Below, piece by piece: positions 47,146 through 58,814 of a stretch of DNA of 64,000 nt (its first letter is position 1; the number at the start of each line of letters is the position of its first letter). This stretch comes from Adiantum capillus-veneris. Its lineage: Eukaryota; Streptophyta; Polypodiopsida; Polypodiales; Pteridaceae. A model generated the notes under the pieces. That model was not told the origin of the DNA and did no database searches. It worked only from the letters and a program-made list of their open reading frames with translations. Made by a program: the position numbers and the translations under genes. Where the stretch lies: contig CM043971.1 of the NCBI GenBank assembly GCA_014529385.2, forward strand, positions 24,652,769 through 24,716,768, given 5' to 3'.

Positions 47146-47375
47146 ACCAAGCCCTGGGAATGATTGACCAGCTACGTTGAGCAGAATCCTAGCTAGAGTT
47201 ACTCTAAAAAACAATTCATATTATTCACTCAGTGGGAAGTTCTTCTACTACACCCACAAAAAGATGAACAAGAGGAGAGATCTCACAAGCTAAGACCCCA
47301 GCTAGCGAAGCAACCAAATCTGACATAGAGCTCAGTGGGGAAATAAAGCCCAAAAATTGTGATACTCCATCAGAG

Positions 47376-48306
47376 TATCACTTGAAAAAAGAATAACAAG
47401 AAGCCTTTGACATCATAGTTCCATTGATTTACAAAATACGCCAACCAGTTGAGCATATCCCTAAGATGCAAGCCCAAAGATCAATGGGGGAAGCTCAGTG
47501 GTTGCGAGAAGAACAACTTGCAAATATAGCGGTTGAGAAAAAGAAGATTAAAGAATCCGGCTTAGAAACAGATGTCAAAGATGCCCTTGATCTTGACAAA
47601 AAGCTCAAGAAGGTCAAGGTTGAGCAAATGGAAAAGATCAAGCGACATTGTCAATAGAAAGCTGAAGAGAAGGCCGACCTAGCTGCCTCTTTTAGACAAC
47701 ATATATATGATGTACTAAAAAGGAAATCTAAACAAAGAGAAGAACAAGATTCTAAAAGACAAAAGAAAGATGATTTGGAATCCCCCATGGATTCATTGAG
47801 GAGCCAACATTTTGCCTATGATGGAGTGCCAAAAGAAGAAGCTACCACTGAGCAGCTGAAGATGGGAATGGAGAGAGAGCAACAATAGGTCTCCCTAGAT
47901 CTTGTAACACCTCCTTCTTCTATGAATGAGAAAACTAAAGAGGCAAACAAGAAAGAGGACACATAAACATCTGAAGAAAATTGAAAAGAGACAACTACAC
48001 AAGACAAAAAGAAGGGAAATAAGAACAGACAACATACTAGCAAGACAAAGAGGAAAGAAGAGAGTCGGTGTTAGGAAGTTTTCGACAACCAACTACTCAA
48101 GTGGGCGGACATGTCCCACCTCAATCTAGAGTTACCATCAAAGAGGCCAACAAGCTCATTAAGCAATCTGAGCTCCAACAACATCTAGACATGATCAAGA
48201 TCCAATTCCAATGGCAGAGAGTTGTATCACAGTTGAGGGAATTTGAGGCTAAAGATGCTAAAGAAGAAGCAAACACAACAATTATAGAGAATGCAAGGCT
48301 ATAACA
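47376..48306 (+). pseudogene. Lys/Glu-rich coiled-coil ORF relic
   Basis: Open segments 47424-47657, then to about 47890, and (another frame) 48068-48304 together read as one strongly helical, Lys/Glu/Gln-rich protein: EAQWLREEQLANIAVEKKKI, KKLKKVKVEQMEKIKRHCQ and IQFQWQRVVSQLREFEAKDA. Several stops are TAG or TAA within Gln-rich context, consistent with Gln codons lost by C-to-T change. No enzymatic motif is present. It is most likely retrotransposon gag-like, but no family match is claimed. Confidence 0.35.
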
Positions 48307-48599
48307 ATAGATTTTTAGTCTCCATGATGACAAAGATAGTCTGTAGATGTCCCAGATTTGACATGTCAAATGATCACAAAAAATTCCAAGATGCTCGCTT
48401 GAATACAATAATTTGAGGACATCAAAGATTTCTAGCACCCATGGCAGGTATTCTTAGAAGGCACACAAGGAATTGCATGGAATCTCGAAACACAAAATCC
48501 CCAAACACTCAAAATTAGGAGAAATTGAGGACATCATGACAAATCTTGTCTTGTGGATATGTCCGTAGAGTATCCATAGTCAAAAACTGATGAAAGATG

Positions 48600-49566
48600 A
48601 AGAAGTTATGGCCACTTGAAACCGGAGGTGTTCTCTTTCTTGCTAAAAAATGAGCTCTCTGGAAGTTGTGTAGGTGTTGCAACTATTAAAATGGGGGCTC
48701 CATTATCTTCTATTCTCCAAAATTCTTCTCTCTCTTCTCACCCGACAAGGCTTCCTTTGGAGGAATCTTTTAATTGGCTCATTTTTGGCCTTTTTTGGAG
48801 AAAAAATGAGGTGTTGATCCTTTGTCCAAGGGAATGGGGTGGGGGAAAGTAGCCGAGGACCAAAAAGTGGAGCCAGGCGCCTGTCTAGGCTGGTGGGAAC
48901 CCAAAAATGTGGCCTTTCTCCCCCATGAAGCCCACGAGTCCCTCCATGGCAAGCCTTGAGCGCTCCTCACAAGGTGATACACCCATAATGGGCTCCCCCT
49001 TTAGCCTATATACCCCCCACTTTCCACATTTTCCTTCCCATGTGGGATAATCCCCCCACCACATGGCACATCCTCCTCAATATTCCCAAAACCCCTTGTG
49101 CCCAATAAATTTCCAAATTTCCTCCCAAGCAAGAGAGCTTCTCAGACAAACTTCCCCCAAGCATAACTTGCTGCTCCGGTCTCACTGAATGACACACCAT
49201 AACACACGGCTTGGAGTACAAGTCCTTGGCTACTTCTAGAATTCTCAAACCTCAAAATTTGTAATTTCAAGCATCAAGTTGTCCCATTTTCCTTTGTCGC
49301 ATGCATCCACAATCACCTTCTAAGTAGAGACAACCCACTTCGGATGCTCACAACTCATGATGTACAAGTTCAATTCACGAGCTGTAAAGCAAGGCTAAAA
49401 ATATTCATTAAAAACCATGTCTTTGAGACTCGCAGGACTATATCGCAGGTCACTTCCAAGACTTGCAGGGCTATATACACATATATACATGAGGCTAGTT
49501 GGCAAGGATTTTGGCATGACTTAGTGACTTTATGCTCATCCAAAAAATGCCTGACATAGCTTGCCA
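48600..49566 (-). mobile_element. 3' LTR of the minus-strand Tat-type element (lower limit approximate)
   Basis: A polypurine tract read on the minus strand (AAGCTGAGGGGGG, about 49568-49580) is followed by TGGCAAGCTATGTC from 49566. A minus-strand TATA box (GGTATATAGG) lies at about 49004-49013. No paired LTR is in the window because the 5' side is cut by the insertion at 53349. Confidence 0.5.
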
Positions 49567-49579
49567 ACCCCCCTCAGCT

Positions 49580-50765
49580 TGCTTGATCATTCATGACAAA
49601 AAAAGGTTCCTAGGGTGAGCAACTGCTGCAGCTCATTCCCACAAACCTCATTTACATTCTCAGATGTCTCCACACTATCTTCCTCTATTGATAGCATCTC
49701 ATTTGTGTCAATCATCATCAAACGTGCCATATATTTCTTCAATCTATAACCATTAACACGATATTTATGTTGTGCACCGCTCAAATCTGCCAACTGATAT
49801 GTGCCATTATCAAACTTCTTTACAAAAGTAAAAGGAACTTCCCATGTGATTTGAAACTTTTTCTAAAAGATATTGTCCAACTTACTATTGTATCGAAACA
49901 CCATATCACCCTTTTCAATTCCATTATCCTTTATGCATTCATTAGCTTTTAGCTGAGCCTTCTTTGAAACTTCTTCATAGTAGCTCAAAGCTAAAACTCT
50001 GTCCAAATGCAAACATTGTAGATCCAACAACCTTTTCTGCCAAGTATTTGTTTGCTCTTCATGTTCCAATGACAATAACTTAAGTGCAGGAATCTCCACT
50101 TCAATTGGTAAAGCTTCCTTGCCATAAACCAAGTGGTAAGAAGAAAATCCTGTGCTTGTTTGATAGCAGTTCTGTAGGCCCATAATGCACAAGGCAACTC
50201 TGAATCCCAAGTCTTCCCATGTTTCTGTGTCATCTTTGTTAAGATCTTCACCAACTCCATTGAATCTCTCATTGAGACCATTGATTGTGGATAATAAGGA
50301 TAATTGTATCTATGTTGTATATTGAGCTTCTTGCATAAGAAATCAAACAACTCTCCTTTAAATCCTAGTCCTCTATCAGAAAGTAGCTCTAGGGGCACAC
50401 CAAATTTGTACGATACATGCTCATAAACAAACTTCCCCATTTCTTTATTGGTAATCTGTTTGACATCCCCCATCGTGACAAATAATCCACTACTGTCAAA
50501 ATGAAAGCATTTCTTTTGCTAGTCATAGGTAAGGGTCCATAACATCAAGACCCCATTTTTCAAACACATCAAAAGCTAGAATTGTCTTTTGCAATTCGGG
50601 CTTCAAAATTCTCTTTCCCACCTTCTGGCAAGGAAAACACGACTTGCACCAATGGTTAACATCCCGCTGAATGCTTGGCCATACATAGCCTTCTTGAAAA
50701 ATTTTATGCAACATGATCTTCATGACAAAATGGCCTCCACAAGATCCCTCATGATTTTCTTCCAA
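49580..50765 (-). pseudogene. Integrase of the Tat-type element, frameshifted
   Basis: From high to low: the zinc-binding half (HHCC) with CKSCFPCQKVGKR, then a FEKWGLDVMDPYL block with the first catalytic Asp, then VPLELLSDRGLGFKGELFDF with the second Asp. At YYPQS a one-base shift moves the reading so that an NGLNERFNG segment with the catalytic Glu lies in the neighbouring frame. The C-terminal part ends with YRVNGYRLKKYMARL at about 49740. Breaks at 50520 and 49990-50210 make it inactive. Confidence 0.8.
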
Positions 50766-50786
50766 GATCTTGTAGATTTTCTCTTT

Positions 50787-51400
50787 CTAGAGCACACGAC
50801 GTAAAACCAAATCAGTTCCTTTCATGTAAAGCACATCATCAAGCATTTTGTATTTCTTGGCTTTTCTTATAAACGCATACTTTTTGGATGATGGTAAACC
50901 TTCAGGTAGGACATCTGTCAATAGAAAATCCATCTCCTTTGATAACACTTCCCTCCCATGATATAAAGGGGAATTTTCCTTTAGCACAAACACACAAGTG
51001 ATCATTTCTTGGGCAGCATCATAAGCTTCTTCATTTTGAGACCTCTCAATATGATGAAAACTCCGTGCTTGAAAATTTTTGAGCAACGATTTCACCTTGA
51101 AGCATAAATTCTTCAGTTTAGGATTCTTATTCTTCCATACTCCCAATACTTTCTTCACGACCAACAAGGCATCTCCTTTGATCTATAAGCATCTAATTCC
51201 CAACTGTAAACAAATGTGCAAACCACTTTCAAGAGTCATGTACTCTTCTTCATTGCTACTTTTTGCATCAAGTTTCAGCCCTTGCTTCCTTACAAGTTTT
51301 ACTTGTGCATCATAAATGACAATGCGCGCCTCACGAAGCAACATCATAACTTCTTCAATAAGATCCATCAAAATATAACAGCGAAGCATCAAAGATGAAA
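50787..51400 (-). pseudogene. Additional archaeal-type RNase H domain (Tat signature)
   Basis: After the ordinary RNase H and a connection, the minus strand reads YFDGSY, then IVIYDAQVKLVRKQGLKLDA, SNEEEYMTLESGLHICLQLG, LVVKKVLGVWKNKNPKLKN and FHHIERSQNEEAYDAAQEM. This is the Asp ... Glu ... Asp ... H-x-x-R-x-x-N-x-x-A-D layout of the extra RNase H carried by Tat-lineage Ty3/gypsy elements in plants; the last Asp context (usually EAD) reads EAYDA. Stops at about 51355 and 51180 break the frame. Confidence 0.75.
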
Positions 51401-52809
51401 AGAGTCTCAACTTTCTTCTTTTGCACCACCTCTTCCTTAACCAAAACATGAGTGTTTTTATAAGTGAGTAAATGTGCCAGGGTAGCCTGAGTACTCTCTT
51501 CCACCAAAAAGGTGAATTGAAACTTTTGAAGTTCAATAACCCATTTCATCACTGTTTTTGATATATTCAAATTATTGAAGAGCTGAGGAAGCAATGAATA
51601 ATTAGTGAAAAAAGTGAATGACTTTTGCAGAAGGTAATGCCTGAATCGTTTGCAAGCATAAACCATATTGGTCTTCACCTATTCAATTTGAGAGAAATCT
51701 CTCTCATGAGGAGTCTTCAATCTGCTAGCATAATGAACAAGCTTCATATACTGAGATTCCTTCCCTTTTTGCAACAACATGGCCCCAATAGAATCATCTC
51801 CCATTGATGGGTTAACATAAAACTCCTTTTCCCAGTCAGGAGCTTGCATAATGGGTAGTGTACTCAAAACCTCTTTGACTCTGTCAAAAATATCATCACA
51901 GTCACGAGACCACTCCAAGGGATCATTTTTAACTGCTTGTTGCAATGGATACAATAGTTGTGATGCCAAAGGTATGAAACGAGAAATATATATAACCTTT
52001 TGTATGAAAGTGACCAACTCTCTCGTATCTTTTGGAGATGATAGCAACAACAACGCCTCCACTTTCCCTGGATCCGCTTCACTCCCATTTTTTGAAATCA
52101 CATGTCCAAGAAGCTTCACCTGTGGCTGTGCCAAATGACATTTTGTAGGGTTCAACTGACCCCGGCATTCATCATTCCTTGCAAAAGTCATTCTAACCTT
52201 TTGAACATGCTCTTTCCTTGAACTTAATACACGGAAATCATCTATGAATCCTTTGAAAAACTTCCCAAGAAATAGGGTAAGGACCCAATCCACTTTTCTT
52301 TCAAAAGCTTTAGGTCCATTTGTCAGCCCAAAAGGAAGGCAACAAAAGCAAAAGCAGCCGCATGGCGTGATAAAAGTAGTCTTTTTCCATTCTTCAAGAG
52401 CAAAAATAAGCTAGAAATATCTTGAATAACCATCATAGATACTGTATCTTTCAAAGCCAGCCACTGCATCTAAAAGTTGATCAATGAAAGGAAAAGGGTA
52501 ACGATCTTTCTTGTTGGTCAGTGCATTTAATGGCTTGTAGTCAACAAAAACTCTCCAATGCACATCTTTATTTGGAGTGACCACTACAGGGCTCACAGAT
52601 TCAACATTATCAACTGGCACAATGAAACCTGCATCCAAAAGTTTATCCAATTCTTCCTTTAATGCATTCATTTTCTCCTTACCCATCTTTCTTAATTTCT
52701 TTCGTATTGGCTTTGCCCCTTTAGCTAGTTCAATCTTCACAGGATCTCCAACAAAATCCCTCATTTCTTTATATGAAGTGATGAAAAGATTTGGAAACCT
52801 ATCCAACAT
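51401..52809 (-). pseudogene. Reverse transcriptase and first RNase H of the Tat-type element
   Basis: RT begins at 52809 with KPIRKKLRKMGKEKMNALKE, FIVPVDNVESVSPVVVTPNK and VFVDYKPLNALTNKKDRYPF. A decayed stretch follows, then the catalytic FIDDFRVLS with both Asp residues, CHLAQPQVKLLGHVISKNG and PLEWSRDCDDIFDRVKEVLS. RNase H follows with the APDWEKEFYVNPSMGDDSIG block; its first catalytic Asp (usually FxxxDAS) reads N-P-S. Stops at about 52410, 51679 and 51355 break it up. Confidence 0.8.
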
Positions 52810-52974
52810 TGCTAATTACTTTATTCTTTCTCCTTGTGTCAAATCGGCACTCAACATATTTTGAATCAACCCTTTCTTCACTAGAAATTCCTCTCTAGGC
52901 TGCATCAACTCCTCAAGTTTCTCTAAACACCTTGAAGCATTTATATTCCCTGACACTTGCAACATTTCACCCAC

Positions 52975-53348
52975 TTACCTCTTCTCCTCATCGAACAACA
53001 AGAATGACACTTCATCCTCATCACTAGAATCAGAAGCAGAGCTACTTTTTGAATCTTTAGACTTGTCACTGGTTATTCCAGAATCATCATTCTCACTCAC
53101 ATCTTCTAGCTCCATAGGTTTCTTGGTAGTCGTATCAAACACCCTCTTTTCACCCTTCCTGCCATACACACAGATTGTGCCCTTGCCCCAATCTTGCACA
53201 ACACCAATATCTCTCAACCAAGGTCGTCCAAAAATGAGAGGAAAAGCTCCCAGGCCAGCTAGCATAACATGAAAGTTTACTATAACCTTCATTTTAAAGA
53301 CTTCAACTTCCAAATTCTTAATTATCCCCAAACACTTCACTTTGGCAT
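52975..53348 (-). pseudogene. Protease fragment of the Tat-type element, cut by an insertion
   Basis: The open frame carries VNFHVMLAGLGAFPLIFGRP and WLRDIGVVQDWGKGTICVYG, the C-terminal half of a retropepsin, followed by an acidic linker. Its N-terminal half with the active-site Asp, and all of gag, would lie beyond 53348. The frame is severed exactly where the TGTTAG LTR start of the next element begins, so they were displaced outside the window by that insertion. Confidence 0.75.
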
Positions 53349-54272
53349 TGTTAGTTGAGTCAACATGAGTTAATGGAAGCTGCTAAAGACCAAAGACGTA
53401 CGAATGCACATCAAGGATGAATACGAATAAGCAGTAACGATTGGAGTTACACATTTTTCATGTTTTTCCAAAATGGTCACGTATTGTAAATTCCCGATTT
53501 ATTTCAAGCCATTGTAATATTTTAATTGGTTACGGGCTCAATGGGAGTTCCAAGATGTAAAGAACACGTCAGTTAGTGTGCCTAGGTAGCAGATATAGTA
53601 AGTGGTGGAGCCCTAAAGGACTTGGACGCCCAGACATTGCATATTTTTACCCTAGGTATATAAGGTAGTGTGTAAAAGAAATTAGGGTTCTCAAGCTCAT
53701 TTGTTGAGAGCACTCTTTGGTGAGAGCTTTTGAGGTGTGTGGATATGGAGTCCTTGAGCTTCTCCTTTCTCATGAGGCTTGATTAACACTAATCAATGAT
53801 TCATTCTCTTTCCACTATGTCTCTCTCATGCTCCTTATGATTACCTGTGATGCTTAGATTAGCTAGATCTTAACTAATTAGTGGTTAATCCCTCTCTAAT
53901 CTTGTGTGATTGCCCTCTTTTGCTTGTGTGTGCATGTAGGTTTGATTGGAGTGTGGTGCTCGATAGATCTATGTGTGTGTGCTTGCGATTAGTGTGTTTC
54001 ATAATAGGAATAGTGTTGTGTGCGTCTTGTAATCGTTAGTGTGTGTGATTGGGTTGATTAGAGGTGAAGAGAAGTGGATGTGGAGATTGTCCTTCATTGC
54101 GGCTTAGCTCCTCCATAGGCCGAGAAGCTCACCTCATAGAGTTAACCATTCGTGTTGCCATGATTAGGTCACTAACCGTGTGAGTGCTTCCATGCCCTAG
54201 CCGGGTAGCTCATCCATCCGGATTGATAATTTTGTTGGTCATTGGATCTATGCAACGATGGGACCCCCAACA
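53349..54272 (+). repeat. 5' LTR (924 bp) of the large nested element
   Basis: Starts TGTTAGTTGAGTCAAC and ends ACCCCCAACA, giving a TGTT/AACA inverted terminus. Matches 63491-64000 for the 510 bp visible there, with roughly 13 percent differences by eye. A TATA box TATATAA at 53658-53664 is kept in the 3' copy (63798-63804). The base composition is AT-rich with a GAGAGCACTCTTTGGTGAGA block downstream of the TATA. Confidence 0.9.
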
Positions 54273-54274
54273 TT

Positions 54275-54292
54275 TGGTGCCGCTGTCGGGGA
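54275..54292 (+). other. Primer-binding site, tRNA-Asp type
   Basis: TGGTGCCGCTGTCGGGGA starts two bases after the LTR. It matches the complement of the plant tRNA-Asp 3' end (TGGCGCCGTTGCCGGGGA) at 15 of 18 positions, all differences being transitions. Confidence 0.75.
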
Positions 54293-54597
54293 CGATGGCC
54301 TACGCAAGTGTAATTGTGGCGTAATCGAATGCGTTCCCTCACTAATTTCCCTACTAATTTCACTTGTGTGTTTATGTTTTTTTGGATTTTGAATATGTGT
54401 GCATGAAGCAATGTGTTCATAATTCCCTAATGTGTCACCATATCTTGCCAATTGTGTGTTTACACACTCTAATTTCACACTAACCCCTTGCTAATTTGAC
54501 TATTTTTTGCTAGCTTATTAATTTGCTATGAAGGATTGGAGCATTCGACCATTCAATTGATCTTCAATGGAAAGGTAATCAAGGTGGTATTCTCAAC

Positions 54598-54856
54598 CTC
54601 GGGGGGTTCACTATGTGTAAACCATCTATACAACGTGCATTCAAAGGGTATTTAAAAAACCTCTTATCTGTGAATCTTGAACTAATAAAACAACCCCTCT
54701 TTCTTTATGAACTTATGGGTTTTTTTCCAAAGTGCAATAAAAAAACCCCTTATTTCAATATATTTATGTAAATTTATCCAATTTTTTTGAATTAAAATAC
54801 CCCTCTTGTTGAACTCTCATGGGTATACTTACATACATAGAGGTGGATCCCCCGAG
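54598..54856 (+). mobile_element. MITE-like element, copy E, inserted in the LTR-element leader
   Basis: Starts CTCGGGGGGTTCACTATG and ends GTGGATCCCCCGAG, perfect inverted CTCGGGGG termini with about 60 bp of weaker inverted similarity. Flanked by TTCTCAAC on both sides (54590-54597, 54857-54864). AT-rich interior, no ORF. It postdates the host LTR element. Confidence 0.75.
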
Positions 54857-54869
54857 TTCTCAACCTCCC

Positions 54870-56017
54870 TAGAATCTAAGGATGTGTAGAATTGTGTAGA
54901 ATCCCATCATGATGCAATGTAATGTAATGCTATGCTATGTTGATGCAATACAATGTGATGCTATGTTGGATTGAATTTTTTTCGATTATTCATTTTCATG
55001 CTGTCGTAATGCCAAAATTTTTAAGATTTGGTGGCGTATGAATTTGACAAGTTTCAATTGCTAATTGGTGATGCTTGGATGGTGAATTGAAAGTGTGTGT
55101 GCACTAAAATCAAGTGTGTGCATTCTAATTGAGTGTGTGTATGCTAATTTTAGGTGTGTGTGCACTATTTTGCCCATGTTTGTGCACCTAAAAATCAATG
55201 TGTGCTTCATGATTTTTCAACTGTGATGATTGATTTGTGTTGTGCTCATGCCCAACTAATGATTTGTGAAGTCACATTGAAAATTCGACAAGTTTAACCC
55301 TTTTGTGTGCGCACCTAAAGATTGGTAAAAACTGCCAATTTTATTAGTGTGTGTGCCTAAAAAAGTGTTTAATTTGCATGATTGATTCATATTTTGATTG
55401 CATAATTGATGTGTGTAATGGTTAATTGCTGCGTTTTTATGCTCAAAATAGGGATTTACACACTTCAATTGCGTCGATTTTTGACCTAATTTTGTCGGTT
55501 TAATTGCCTAGTTTTGATTTTATTGATTAAATTATTTGGCATTTGAATTGATGTGATTTTTGTGATTTTATTTGGCTGCACTAATCTCCTATGTGCGGAG
55601 AAATTTCAGAATTTTTTTGGGTCTTTTTAGGATAATTTTGATTATTTTTTGCTATTTTTTTATTTTTTGCATTAATTTTTGCTTAATTCCATAAAAACTG
55701 ATATTTTGCGATCTTAACGAGCTATTTTGTGTGTGTGTATTTACGGCATCATTTTGTGCGCATTTGTGCCCTCGGTAGTCGAGTTTTGAGCGTTTCACTA
55801 TTTTCGGGGATCGGACTGCTGATTGTGTCGTACATTGTATTTTCGGTAAAATCTTCTATTTTTGGTGTGCTTTTGCGTGTCTTCGGTTGTGAATGACAAT
55901 GATTTTCTAAGGTTTCTAGAAATTTTTGGATTTTTTTGGAAAATTTTGGGATTTTCTGGTGATTTTTGGAGTTTCGGCTAATTTTCGGACTAAATTTGGC
56001 CTTTTCAAGCATTAAGA
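54870..56017. other. T- and GT-rich leader of the LTR element
   Basis: Irregular repeats of GTGTGTGTGCAC(T/C)(A/T)A-type phrases lie at 55100-55400, followed by a T-rich block to 56040. No coding signal is visible on the plus strand. Confidence 0.6.
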
Positions 56018-56248
56018 AAATAAAAAATTGAAAAAATTTGTTTCGACAAGCGCCGGTGGTTGATCTCGAGCTTGGACGCACGTCCCGACAAAGTCGACGG
56101 TTGTATGGACTTGGCAGACAAAATTCAAGCGGCTTTGGATAAAGCGAATAAATTCGAGCCGTGCCTTTCGGCGCATGTGCGTTCTCGCATTGTGTTTCTC
56201 CTCGTCAGAAAGATCTTTACGGTCTCTTGGGATAGTTTCCTACGACAT
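56018..56248 (+). other. GC-rich coding-like fragment 1 in the leader
   Basis: Composition shifts abruptly to GC-rich. The open plus-strand frame reads FDKRRWLISSLDARPDKVDG then MDLADKIQAALDKANKFEP, ending at a TAA at 56249. It looks like a soluble helical protein piece; no family recognised. It may be a captured host exon. Confidence 0.3.
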
Positions 56249-56459
56249 TAAACTACTCTTCTTCTTCTTCTCTCTCCCACTCACTGATATCTCTCTCTCT
56301 CTCTCTCTTTCCCACTCAGTATGAGCATACCCAACCCCCCCCAAACACACACACACATGAAACCTAACTTATTCTCTCTCTCCCCCTCTAACTTACTCTA
56401 ACTTCCTCTCTCTCCCCCTCTAACTTACTCTAAATTCCTCTCTGCCCCCCTCTAACTTA

Positions 56460-56718
<259 letters not shown>

Positions 56719-56792
56719 CTCCTCCTTTATACGCTGCCACGTCGCATCTCTCTCTTAACTCTCTCTCTATCGCGTACAACCTGCCACAGCGA

Positions 56793-56961
56793 CCAAACTC
56801 GCCAGAATCTTACGACGCCTTCAAGGCTGCGAACTTGCCAAGCTCGCGTGCTACCCGTCAGCTCCCGCAAATCAAGGCTCGTCACCAAGCCCATGACGCC
56901 CGTCTCGCGCTAGACCTGCAGGTCAACGATAACGTTTTGCATGCGATCAGCGGTCAGCCAG
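56793..56961 (+). other. GC-rich exon-like fragment 2 in the leader
   Basis: An open frame (NSPESYDAFKAANLPSSRAT and IKARHQAHDARLALDLQVND) is bounded on the left by a pyrimidine-rich stretch ending CCACAG and on the right by CCAG|GTAATG, both fitting plant splice sites. It is flanked by AT/CT-rich sequence. A transduplicated host-gene exon is the simplest reading. No family recognised. Confidence 0.35.
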
Positions 56962-56999
56962 GTAATGGATTTTTTAAATTAAATAAAACACAAAAAACT

Positions 57000-57720
57000 C
57001 ATTTTTTTAAAAAAGTGGGGCTTTTAAAAACCACAAAAAACATTAAGAAATAATATAAAAATCCAAAAAATCAATAAAAAATCAAAAGAAATCTAGAAAA
57101 TAAAAAATTCCAATAAAAAAATCAAAAAAGAGATTAAAAAATTGCAATAAAATAAAATAAAAACGCTCTTAAAAAATTCCCAAAAAAACTGGGGCTTTTA
57201 AAAATAACAAAAAGCCATTAAAAACATTAAAAATAATATTTAAAAAAAAAAGAAATCTAGAAAATTGTAAATTCCAATAAAAAATCAAAAAGAAATTTAA
57301 AAAGAACAATAAAATAAAATAAAAAACTCTTAGAAAATTCATTAAAAAATATATAAATTTCTAGAAAAAAAAAACATAGAAAAGTCACAGATAAATCAAA
57401 ATCACATAGAAAATCATAAAAAATCCAAAAATTCATCGATAAATCACAAAAATTTCATAAAAATAATTGTTTTATAGAAAATCTAAAATTGTCTGAAAAA
57501 TTCAAAATAAACAAGAAATTTTATAAAAACTTCCAAAATCCCCAAAAAATATTCAAAATTCATAGAAAAATTAGAAAAAAGTCCAAAATTTTCTTTAAAA
57601 ATCGTAAAAAATCATAAAAAGGCCAAAATGTTTAGAAAATTCAAAATTTCACAAAAACTTAAGATAAATAAAAAGAAACTCGTCAAAAGTACCAGAAAGA
57701 CCTAGAAAAGCAAAAAATTA
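57000..57720. repeat. A-rich block with a tandem duplication near 174 bp
   Basis: GGGGCTTTTAAAAA at 57017 recurs at 57191, followed in both by AAAAATC, AGAAATCTAGAAAAT and CAATAAAATAAAATAAAAA phrases in the same order. The remainder to 57720 is A-rich with CAAAATTT variations. No coding. Confidence 0.75.
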
Positions 57721-57978
57721 CACCGATCAAACTGAATCAGATCAATCAAAAAAAGCGAGCAAAAGAACCAAATTGAAGCAGTAGAGGGGCAAATAAATTT
57801 CAAAATTTTGCATTCAAGAAACGAGCAGGGTGCAAGTGTAGCAGTGCAAATTAGCTTCTAATCGGACGAACAGTGACACAACTCACATGTGATTGCAGAT
57901 AGGGCTAGTACGAGCAACAAAATTTTACAAATCGATACCAAAATCTGCTAGGAGACATTTTTTACAGAACCAATCGAC

Positions 57979-58700
57979 ATGGACTCAAATCGAGCTGAGA
58001 GTTCAAGTACAAACGAGCAAGCTAGTAGCAATGGCAACAGATGCACAACTGCAACAAAGCTGATTTTACAGCTATATTGCTACAATGGGGATAAATTTTT
58101 GTACACAGATACAGAAGGTCATAGGTATCTTATGAACAACAAAAGGAACACAGGAGCCAAAATCCTATTGATAAGAGTAAAGCCAGATTCAGAGAACTCC
58201 CAAATGTTCACAGACTTCAATGGAGCTAGGTATTCCAAGCTCAAAGATGAAGTGCAAATAGAAGTTCAAAAAATCAACCCAAATGTTTATCTAGAAATCT
58301 ACACAAGCCAACAAAACATATAGTTGGTGCATATGCAATCAGGGTCATTGTACATGGATTACAGTGGTCAAATCTATAATCGAGAACTAGAATTTCAAGA
58401 TCCAACAGATCAACCAATAGAAGCCAATCTAATTGGAGAACCAAGCCAAAGACAATACAAAGGTCAAGATGGAGCATTTTATAGCTTGATGCTCAGTGTT
58501 TTGAAAGAAGATGGCGACAACTTGGCCAGCACAGAAACTTCTTAGCCAGAGCTTGACATGACAAAACCAATTGAAATACCATGAATCATGGCGTATTTCT
58601 CAGATTGTGGACGAAAAGGTGGACATTTTTCTAAAGATTGTCCAAGAAATCCCGACAACAGGGATACATCAACTGCCAAGCAGGGTACGTAGAAAATTGG
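57979..58700 (+). pseudogene. Gag-like ORF: module 1 and degenerate zinc knuckle
   Basis: Starts ATG at 57979 after a Ser/Asn-rich N terminus. One frame continues through TAG stops at 58321 and 58543 and a TGA at 58582. Module 1 (about 58060-58500) contains KLILQLYCYNGDKFLYTDTE, ENSQMFTDFNGARYSKLKDE, SLYMDYSGQIYNRELEF and a closing EANLIGEPSQRQYKGQDGAF. After it comes SDCGRKGGHFSKDCP, a CCHC-type knuckle with the first Cys lost and one extra Gly before His. Knuckle plus position after the leader argue for Gag, the RNA-packaging protein. The module itself (short strands of the form Y-x-D-x-x-G-x-x-Y) is not one I know from Gag proteins. Confidence 0.55.
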
Positions 58701-58814
58701 AAATGTGAATCTTGATGTAAGTGCATTTAACTCATCACTTTTAATGCAATTAGATAATTTTGCATTACCATTAGAAGCACCAATAAAAGCACTACAAATA
58801 AAATCAGCATAAAG

